Shown in pieces: positions 9,701 through 15,728 of a stretch of DNA of 15,728 bases. Every line of letters begins with the position of its first letter. The first letter of the stretch is position 1. A model generated the notes under the pieces. It was not told the DNA's origin. It searched no databases and saw nothing but the letters and a program-made list of their open reading frames with translations. The position numbers and the translations under genes were made by a program. The stretch is from NCBI GenBank assembly GCA_001584585.1, contig LSYV01000038.1, positions 96,038 to 111,765 on the forward strand, read 5' to 3'. The stretch comes from Gonium pectorale (Eukaryota > Chlorophyta > Chlorophyceae > Chlamydomonadales > Volvocaceae).

Positions 9701-12700
9701 ATGGCACTGGCTTCTCTTCACTGTCGTTACTATATATTTGACGTATCCCCATAGCTAACGCTCAGCTATCAGTCTAACCAACTGGTGGTTGAGCTGTTAG
9801 GAACCCATGATCCGATCGCTCGATTGTCACCGCAGGTCGTGGGTTCAAATCCCGTATTCCAATCACGGGAGAGCAGTGGCATGATTGCGCAAGCAATCGT
9901 GAGCCCATAGCTCGGGGGCCCAACCTGCGAAGCGCTGGCTGTGATGGCCACTCTGCTGACTCCAGGCACATGACCAGGGGCGTGAGTCAGGCGTGGAGGG
10001 GGCGGTGGTGGATATACCCCTACCAAAGGAGGGGGGGCTTAAACGGTTCTGAACGGTCCTGAACGACTCTAAACGGCTCTAAACGCCCCCTAATCCGCTA
10101 AACGTATCCTGAACGTTTAGAGGCCGGTTAGGAGAGCAGTTTCGATTAGCTGAACGCCGTTTAGAGCCGTTTAGGAGGGTAAGTCGTTTACCGAATACGT
10201 TAAGTGGATTAGGCTTGGTCAGGCGAGAAGTTCGGGCATACCTGCACTATAAGTTGCTTGGTTGCTTTACCAACCGACGATGGGACGCGGATTGTACGAG
10301 ATAAGCACTTTTTAACGGTGCGTTTAAGGTCAGCTAAACGCCGTTGAAGGGCCGCGTTTAAGCCCTAAACCGCCGTTTAAGCCCCGCCTCCTTTGGTAGG
10401 ATACCGTCGGAAAAAACCCCGGTGGGAGTGATCCCTCAACAAGAGGTCATGTGCCATACTCCCCCCCTTAACAAACGCGATGGTGTATGATCAAGCGTAA
10501 ACTTTACTTTACTTTTTACTGTTCCTATGTGACGTATGCATGGGGCGCGCGAGCTAGCCAAAGAACGAACCTGTAGCGAAGCTCCGAAAGCATTGTTACA
10601 GAGTTGTGTTTGTCATCCGTGACAATCACATCCGATGCAGGGAGCAGCCGACCAGAGAGCAGCTTGATGAGGGAGGACTTTCCGCATCCAGAGGGGCCCT
10701 GCGCGTGCACAGAATCTCGCTATTCAAGGATAAAGACATCACGATAGTTGACACAAACGACACCTACCAATCAAGCCTGGCTTACTTCGCACGCACACTG
10801 TCCAAGGAGTTTCTTAACTGAGCGACGACAATCATTGCTGATGCTCGATCAGCTCTCAGATTGAAAAGTAAGGCTGCCCCTCAAGAGATGTTGTTGAAAC
10901 ATTATGTGTTCAGTTTTGGACAGTTGCCGTGTACTTGTATTTGCCGGTAATACATAGTGCCGTCAATACATCACAAACAAAACCTACCAGGATCACGTTC
11001 AGGCGCCCAGCCTTGAACTCTCCACTGGTGCCAATAGGCTTGATTCGTGCTTTCGAGTCACGTGGCCCCCTGTCTTTATCTGCACTGCTGCGGAGAGTCC
11101 GACCCCGGAGGTTTGTGAACACAATGTTAATTCGGTGCCCCGTCACACCGCCTTCCGGACTTCTATAACTCGCAGGTACTGTGAGCCATTGCGCAAGGGC
11201 AGATCTGGCTGGAGCAAAGGAGGCAGCGTTGACGGAGCCGTCGTTAGGGCTGCCAACCACAGCGTTGGCGGTAGCATTGATGCCGCGAGCCTTGATGAGG
11301 GCATCTGCAATGGCAGAAGTTGGTCCGACAGACATTAGTAGGTAAGCTTTGGAATGGTATGGCATAGATTACTTTTTACAAACATGGGTAGGTTTGTAAC
11401 CGTTTGTAGGCGGAAGCAGCTGCTCAGCTGTTACCTTCAGACCAGCTCGGCCTGAGCCTTCAGACAACTAGCTACGTTGTGAGTAAATCCTATGTTCCAG
11501 ACGGTACCGGTTAATGCATGTTTGCTACGTCCCCGCCGCTCGTTGTCGTCATGCATTACATCGCAAAAGTGGATGGCTCGTACCAATTGAGAGTATGGTG
11601 AAGGAGTTGCAGTGTGCAGTGATGATGGGGCCGACGGTGGTCCGACGCCGATGGTCCTCTGCTAACTTCCATAGTTTGCCTGCGGCCCAGAGGGCCAGGA
11701 AGACTCCCAACGGCACCAGCACTGCGAGTGTGCCCGCCATAACACGGCTGTCGGGGTAGGGCGTGCCCTCGGGGCAGCGCGACATCCTGCAAGGGATCGA
11801 GCGAGGACGACTGCTTAAGTTGACATTGCATTCCTATAACTACACCGAAAACGAGCCAAGCGTTGATGAGCAATACATCTTGTACCGTACGTAATTGCAT
11901 GCAGCACTGTTTGCTTCCAAGCCAACCCTACGCTTCCGGAGGTAGGTGCGTGCGCGGAGGCAACCGAAACTGTACTTACGGAGGGCAGGGGACGGGAATG
12001 ACCGATTGCGGTTTACAGTAGTGGCCAGCTTTGCAGGGGAAACTCTCGGCCGCAGAGGGACAGTACTTCCCCTCCCTGCCCACAACACAAGCAACACCAG
12101 TGAAAACGAGGGGGGCCAAATATAAGGTCATCATGTGACATTGCTGAGAAACAGCTCATGCTTGTTTCCTTTATTCGGCTTGGTATGTCGCTTGGCAGTG
12201 GCAGGATTGTGGTTGGTTACATATCCAAAGTAGATGGATGATTGGGTCAGGGATTCAGACTTGTTTGCAACCTGCTGTTGGCGGGCGCCATTGGTGCCAC
12301 ACATGATCACGTACAATCACATTGCCTAAATCAAAGTAGTGCATGATGTTGAGGACGGAGTGTGTGCGTGTGTGGCGGCAAGCAAGGAGGAGAGCACCTT
12401 CATGGCCTGGATGGGCCGTGCGTGGTACATGCACGTGTTCACCCGTCGGCTCCTTACTCGCACTTATTCCGGTAGGTGGTCGAGTTCTCAGGACAGTAGT
12501 TTCCCTGAACAGGGCCATCCCCGTTTCTAAGCCGCGTCATCAGGTTTATCCTGCGACCCTGTGATGATGGCTGGCGGGCGGGCGGGAGGCAGACAGGTTG
12601 CACTAGGCTTAGACATGCCAGGAACGTCTTGCCACTCGTACCATGCACGCCATGAAATAAGCTCAACGGACAATCCACTGGGTATTCGGGATGCATATTC

Positions 12701-15521
12701 CACACATCACACATACAATGGGAAGTGGCATGTTGCATGGCCGGCTGATTGGTGCCGGATGGATGACCAGTCGGTACGGCATGGCCCCCCACCTCCTTGT
12801 TGGTACTGGATAACCACATGTCCCAGGCGGATATGCTGCAAGGAAGGTGGGTGGGGAAGGTGGCAAGGAATGCAGGCTAAGAACGCAAGAATGTGCCAAT
12901 TCGGCTACAAGGGCGTGAAACGATAGTTGACGATTCTGCCCACCTGGCGACACTGATGAGGGGACATACGCCGCTGGCTGGCATGCAGCCACCTCACTTG
13001 TGCATTTATCATCGCCCGTTGCGGTGGTGGGCGGCTTATGATCATGTTGGCAATACAAACTCCTCACCATAGCCCATCCCCTTAATGTACGCCTCGGAGC
13101 ATGACCCGCCGGCTCTTCTTGAATATAAATCAGCACCTTCTTTACTTGGCGTTGCCGTAATGTATAGAAGCGTCCTAACTTTCAATTACCAGTAGCATGC
13201 GTTCACGGCCTGCCCGCCCGCGTAAGTACACGCAGAGCTAACGCGCATGACCCTCACTAATGCAATGTGATAGCATCGCACGCACACACCTGCTGAATGC
13301 GCAATCAGTGTAGTTGAGAGAGCGTGAGGCGCAGAATCTGCCGGGCGGGCAGTTCCTCCTCTCAGCGGGTGTGGGGCAGTACGAACCAGCCGGACAGTCC
13401 AGGCCTTTTCCAGTGTCGGCCTACACAACAGGCCAGGATGCGAAGCCAGATGTACGCCGGGTCAGGGCAAGGGTAGGTGGGGGGTTAGGGTGTTCATGTT
13501 TGGCAGGATCTGACCAGGAGCAAGGCACGCAGCTGGCACATACGAGGCCTGTGTGTTCTGCACCTTGTTGCTGTATGTTGTGGCGGGTGTATACGAAGGC
13601 TAGGCATTATTGATTGCGATGAGGTGACATGCTGTGATGCACAGCACACATGTGCATGGGCACCTCAAGCTATCTAGGCCACGTACGCACAGACAAGCTG
13701 AACCTCAATAGCTGTACAAAAATGTGGTCCAACGACCATATCTATCCGTCTACAGCACTCTATCTATTTCAGCCCGTCCGACGGCGGGCTGTACATACAG
13801 CCATCAGCAGCACGCACCGCCGCCTCGGTGCTGCCCTGCGGGCAGTACTGCCCCGGCAGACAGGGGACGCACACCGCTCGAAGCTGCACCGCGGTAGGGT
13901 CGTCGGAGGGCAGCCCCATGAAGGCCTTGCGCGAGCAGATGTAGCCCGCCGGGCAGACGTTGAGCACCGCGCCCTCCGCAAAGGCGCACGGGCAGCCGGG
14001 CAGCGTGGCGAGCCGCTGCTTGGGCTGCTCGCCACCGTTGGCCGCCGATTGCTGCTGCAGCATCTGCTGATGTTTGCGAACGTCGATGGTAGGGCACATG
14101 ACGGAGCGGCTCCCGCGGGCCAGCGCCATGGCGACGGTCTGCGAGCGTGAAACGGATGAATTAATTAATTAATTAATTGAGCGTGAGACGGATGACACTA
14201 TGAGAGGGGACGGTATGTATGGCGCGCGAGATAGAGCAGAAAACCGCTCAGTGTATGTCCACATATATGGCTGTGTGTCAGCTTTGCCATTCGTTTGCAT
14301 GCCATAAGTCACAGTCAGGTAGCTAGGGGCATTACTTTCACACGCACCCACCGACAGGGGCAGCGAGCTGGGCCCAGCTTCGGCAGCTCTGTAAATGTAG
14401 GACTCGGCGACTGGCACATAACGGGCAGGGTTACTGGACAACAGCGCGTCGCCTTGCAGATATGAAGCGCTTGTCAGGAACGCCTGCAGCTCCGAATTCG
14501 ACACCTGCGGACAGCAGCCGAGCCCATACGTTTCGCCACGCGCATGCAAGCAACGAGTGAGACATTTATGCCATCTCTGACAACGTTCGTGGCCGTGTGA
14601 GTCATACCGATACAGGATCATGTGTGCGCGTGGGACGTGTCTAGCGGCCGTTGAGCTGAACTCAGGCACATAACCCTGTTTTCATGTTTAGGTGGGTCGG
14701 ACTCGGGGGCGAGTGCGTGCTTGGCTGGCCTGGGAGTGATAAGAGAACCAGAGGTATTGACCCGTCACGCCTGCCCTCGCCCTCGCCCGTATGTATGTAC
14801 CCACCATTGAGTAGTCAGTAAGACGGGCGACGGACTGTCGGTTTGACCTCAGCGCATGTGCGACATTGACGACAACCTTCACCAGCGGCGCGAGAGCCGG
14901 AAGGTCTCGTGCCCTGAGGTTGGCGGCGGCGGCAGCATGTGCGTTGCCCTCGCCGTTGGCAAAGGCGCCCAGTCGTAACATGGCGTCCACAGGCCCGGTA
15001 GGGCACTGTGGGGTGCAGCCCTCCCATTCCTCGTTCGCCGCCTTGTCGTCATCACACATTAAGCACGGCTGCGGCCGGGCGGGGAGGCCGGAGCAGCTGA
15101 TGAGAAAGCTTAAAGCATAGGTACGCGGGGGATGGGGAATCTATATGCGTTGGCCTGTATCGTAAATGTGCACGTATACATGCATGACGAGGCACCACAT
15201 GCACCGGCATATCATCAATGACCAGGAGGGGCCAGCGGGCGGGCAGAAACAACCAACAAGAACTAACTCAACATGCAATTCGGTGCCTAACAACTATGCT
15301 TTTGTTGGCTAAGTTCATTGCTGGGATGCGTAGTATTGCGCCCATCCACGCATGTTGGACAGCGACCCTACCTGACAGGTGGGCTCGTCGCCGTCTTGAT
15401 CTGGCGGTCGTCGCATGCAGAACAGGCCGGGGCCGCACTCACTGTTATCGGAGCATATAGCACCTTGATTACAGCCGCACCTGTTTGCACATGTGCAAGA
15501 GCAAGGGCGGTTGGTTGTGCG
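3731..15521 (-). CDS. ABCG-family half transporter, 27-exon gene, 5' end beyond window
   Basis: Predicted membrane ABC exporter with the cysteine-rich N-terminus, one ABC domain and one six-helix domain typical of plant ABCG24/28-like proteins; substrate unknown. Exons (high to low): 15521-15372, 15068-14805, 14504-14313, 14138-13818, 13420-13290, 12550-12458, 12075-11980, 11786-11584, 11304-10988, 10698-10571, 9525-9469, 9305-9163, 9051-8978, 8746-8516, 8464-8211, 8073-7980, 7762-7721, 7603-7538, 7362-7243, 7146-6361, 6237-6200, 5866-5743, 5486-5370, 5212-4985, 4796-4644, 4553-4427, 3939-3731. All junctions keep frame and give about 1585 residues, longer than the roughly 1100 of the plant relatives, partly because of a repeat-filled linker. 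Least certain are the first acceptor, the exons at 8073-7243, the start of the 7146 exon (alternative: donor at 7289 to acceptor at 7117), and the end: TGA at 3731, or a splice at GAG|GTACGT. Domain identity is seen directly in motifs; function is inferred from the family. Confidence 0.9.
3940..4426 (-). other. Intron before the last ABCG exon
   Basis: 487 bp between donor AATG|GTACGA and acceptor GTGCAG|GC, phase 1. GC-rich with G/C runs near 4005-4020 and 4080-4100. I see no gene or repeat in it. Confidence 0.6.
5867..6199 (-). other. Intron between microexon and TM1 exon
   Basis: 333 bp, donor AAATG|GTGCGT, acceptor ATCGCAG|G, phase 2. An acceptor at 5927 gives an alternative longer TM1 exon, but in a phase that does not fit the microexon. 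Nothing else is recognised. Confidence 0.5.
6361..8073 (-). other. Hydrophilic linker between ATPase and membrane domains (exons 16-20)
   Basis: Small exons at 8073-7980 (DKGHPPSGDATFST, Gly/Ser-rich), 7762-7721 (VMSPLLANDISSTV), 7603-7538 (LYDKTEEGGRRYLVADD) and 7362-7243 (NNKEGLWMISKSHVQF) lead into a long exon that ends at 6361 with HVEQHSL before GTAAGT. All stay in phase 0 after the first. The long exon contains the 8-residue tandem repeat listed separately, flanked by non-repetitive Gly-rich and His/Pro sequence. I do not recognise a domain. Linkers of this kind join NBD and TMD on the cytoplasmic side. The four small exons rest on splice sites and phase only. The donor of 7980 (GTGCTC) is weak, and 7289/7117 is an alternative junction in place of 7243/7146. 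Confidence 0.6.
6490..6993 (-). repeat. 24-bp minisatellite, 21 contiguous units, coding for an 8-residue repeat
   Basis: Twenty-one uninterrupted 24-bp units with no length variation. On the minus strand each unit encodes A-(T/A)-T-A-D-N-G-(G/D). Only two positions vary among units: one changes ACT/GCT (Thr/Ala), the other GGT/GAT (Gly/Asp), and both change the protein in the transporter frame. A degenerate unit (AITSDEGA) closes the array. A second minus frame (PLLPTTEV) and a plus frame (APPLSAVV) are also open because the period is a multiple of three. The transporter frame is the one that reaches the donor at 6361 in phase 0 and fits the following microexon. Confidence 0.95.
9777..10013 (+). 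mobile_element. tRNA-derived SINE (or tRNA relic), intronic
   Basis: A pol III-type internal promoter is visible on the plus strand: A box TGGTTGAGCTG at 9786-9796 and B box GGTTCAAATCC at 9842-9852. The T-arm is foldable, and the triplet at the anticodon position is GTC (9826-9828, inside ATTGTCAC), which points to a tRNA-Asp ancestor. The A-B spacing of about 56 nt is longer than in a functional tRNA and the anticodon stem does not pair well, so this is not a working tRNA. The sequence downstream (9856-10013) would be the SINE body; it includes a hairpin GATTGC-gcaa-GCAATC. It lies antisense inside the ABCG intron. The end points are estimates. Confidence 0.6.
9965..10455. repeat. 11-bp inverted repeat outside the MITE
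   Basis: GGCACATGACC at 9965-9975 is exactly inverted at 10445-10455 and brackets the MITE and its target sites. It may be the arms of an older element into which the MITE jumped, or chance. Similarity does not extend beyond the 11 bp. Confidence 0.4.
10019..10400. mobile_element. 382-bp MITE with 28-bp TIRs and 5-bp target duplication
   Basis: Terminal inverted repeats at 10019-10046 and 10373-10400 match at 27 of 28 positions; they begin CCTACCAAAGGA and end CTTAAACGG. The element is flanked by the direct repeat ATACC at 10014-10018 and 10401-10405. The inside is non-coding and full of AACG-containing subterminal motifs: about 10-bp spaced copies of (t/g)AAACGg near the left end and their complement CGTTTA near the right end. 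No transposase is present, so it would move only with help from a related autonomous element. The superfamily cannot be named from TIR and TSD alone. It sits within the intron at 10570-9526. Confidence 0.88.
10988..11786 (-). other. First membrane anchor and pre-NBD linker (exons 8-9)
   Basis: Exon 8 (11786-11584) starts with the last cysteine unit, SRCPEGTPYPDS, then a hydrophobic helix MAGTLAVLVPLGVFLALWAA followed by the basic stretch KLWKLAEDHRRR. This is the position where the plant relatives have their extra N-terminal membrane helix, so the cysteine-rich part and the ABC domain would lie on opposite sides of the membrane. Exon 9 (11304-10988) begins with a low-complexity Ala/Asn segment and ends in NIVFTNLRGRTLR and SGEFKAGRLNVIL, the beta strands that open an ABCG nucleotide-binding domain. 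The junction is phase 1, donor ATTG|GTACGA to acceptor TTGCAG|AT. Confidence 0.8.
12076..12457 (-). other. Intron between exons 6 and 7
   Basis: 382 bp, phase 2, donor TGCGA|GTAAGG and acceptor GGGCAG|G. No gene, repeat or RNA recognised. Confidence 0.55.
12551..13289 (-). other. Long intron between exons 5 and 6, possible missed exon
   Basis: 739 bp between AGCAG|GTGTGT and TCGCAG|G; phase 2 matches directly. Around 13060-12960 the minus strand reads YCQHDHKPPTTATGDDKC, which resembles the spacer with two cysteines found at this place in plant relatives. Its splice sites do not give phase 2 on both sides, so I do not include it. Confidence 0.4.
13421..13817 (-). other. Intron between exons 4 and 5
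   Basis: 397 bp, phase 0, donor GCGGCG|GTGCGT and acceptor TGTGTAG. No other feature is recognised. Confidence 0.5.
14143..14195. repeat. AATT microsatellite between two copies of a 17-bp direct repeat
   Basis: (AATT)5 at 14159-14178 is bounded by GAGCGTGAAACGGATGA (14143-14159) and GAGCGTGAGACGGATGA (14179-14195), which differ at one base. It lies just upstream of the acceptor of exon 4 in the minus-strand intron 14312-14139, so expansions would fall in the branch-point/pyrimidine region. Confidence 0.85.
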
Positions 15522-15728
15522 CTGCTGGGTGGGTCACTAGGCAAGCAGTGCGCTTCCTCGCGGGCTTTACTGGCCACGGTTATAAGAAAAGGAGCTACAT
15601 TACTCGCAGATTTGTAGGCTCGCACCCCGGCCAGCCCCTAAAACGTGAACTTCAACCTGCCCCGAGCGCTGCGACAATCCCGTCCCACACCTCCGCCCCC
15701 CCCCCCCGAGTGCCGCACCTTTCCCGCT
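15522..15728. other. Right edge: upstream of first visible exon, with poly-C tract
   Basis: No confident coding sequence. A run of 12 C (15696-15707) lies on the plus strand. In the frame of exon 1 there is a TGA a few codons before its acceptor and no usable ATG, so this is most likely intron. Confidence 0.4.

Larger units (their letters stand above)
8211..10698 (-). other. Nucleotide-binding domain of the ABCG protein (exons 10-15)
   Basis: Every core ATPase motif is visible. Exon 10 (10698-10571) opens on Walker A, GPSGCGKSSL. Exon 11 (9525-9469) is a 57-nt exon with the Q-loop, GYVPQEDILHANLTV. Exon 12 (9305-9163) carries ENFDYSARLKM and the helical subdomain to QDQIVGTEENS. Exon 13 (9051-8978) has the signature ISGGERKRVNIG and the strand PPVLFL. 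Exon 14 (8746-8516) continues with Walker B/D-loop DEPTSGLDAR and the H-loop VLHQPR. Exon 15 (8464-8211) has KENETFAEMVLDVMAD, the usual post-NBD helix. The catalytic Glu and His are kept, so this should be an active ATPase; ABCG half transporters work as dimers. The intron between exons 14 and 15 is only 51 bp in this model. A competing acceptor just before GTAAAAGAG (near 8377) breaks phase with exon 14. Confidence 0.93.
11980..15521 (-). other. Cysteine-rich N-terminal region of the ABCG protein (exons 1-7)
   Basis: Seven exons encode about 415 residues dense in cysteine. Exon 1 reads with motifs CSCTCANRCGC and SECGPGLFC, exon 2 CLMCDDD and CTPQC, exon 4 CPAGYICSRKAF then CVPCLPGQYCPQG, exon 5 CPAGSYCPTPAERRNCPPG, exon 6 GNYCPENSTTYRNKC, exon 7 EGKYCPSAAESFPCKAGHYC. 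The recurring C-x(2)-G-x-Y/F-C-P pattern is the one found before the first membrane segment in plant ABCG24/28-type proteins, where it is thought to be extracytoplasmic and disulphide-bonded. Exon 3 (14504-14313) and the end of exon 2 lack this density and look helical. Intron phases are 0,0,0,0,2,2,2 and all match. No signal peptide or ATG is visible upstream of 15521 in this frame (a TGA lies just before it), so an upstream exon is expected outside the window. An alternative acceptor at 15480 would shorten exon 1. Confidence 0.8.

Noticed and set aside
9786..9870. Functional tRNA-Asp gene
   Set aside because: A-B box spacing is too long, the anticodon stem does not pair, and there is no paired acceptor stem.
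15368..15625. Minus-strand frame beginning RAYKSASNVAPFL as the N-terminus
   Set aside because: It starts only at GTG. The neighbouring frame gives the cysteine-rich sequence that splices in phase 0 to exon 2.

Overview
This window reads as nuclear DNA from a green alga, probably chlorophycean or volvocine-like. Nearly all coding signal is on the minus strand, in 26-27 short exons bounded by GT donors (mostly GTAAGT, GTGAGT, GTGCGT or GTACGT) and TGCAG/GCAG acceptors. The introns hold a tRNA-derived SINE, a MITE and micro- and minisatellites. The species call is inference. No bacterial operon, rRNA gene or CRISPR array is present.

Layout from high to low coordinates, which is the direction of transcription: (1) 15521-3731 is one large split gene for an ABCG-type half transporter of the plant ABCG24/28 kind. 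It has a cysteine-rich N-terminal region (15521-11980), a membrane anchor (11786-11584), a complete nucleotide-binding domain (11304-8211), a long hydrophilic linker (8073-6361) containing 21 exact-length in-frame copies of a 24-bp minisatellite, and a six-helix membrane domain (6237-3731). Exon phases agree at every junction from end to end, which is the main support for the model. The first visible exon has no start codon, so the true N-terminus lies beyond the right edge. (2) 2959-1890 holds four phase-0 exons encoding ankyrin repeats, either a separate downstream gene or a C-terminal extension of the transporter. (3) 1592-1 is a decayed retrotransposon in the same orientation. Its upstream part is full of stops, and its downstream part is a well-preserved RNase H domain that runs off the left edge.

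The 1045-bp intron between the Walker A exon and the Q-loop exon (10570-9526) is a transposon nest. It has a tRNA-like head with A and B boxes and a 382-bp MITE with 28-bp terminal inverted repeats and a 5-bp target duplication (ATACC).

Functionally the transporter looks intact: Walker A, Q-loop, signature, Walker B and H-loop are all present, followed by six membrane helices. The most unusual points are the minisatellite-encoded 8-residue repeat between ATPase and membrane domains, and the possible splicing of the transporter to ankyrin repeats. I see no clearly new multi-gene system.
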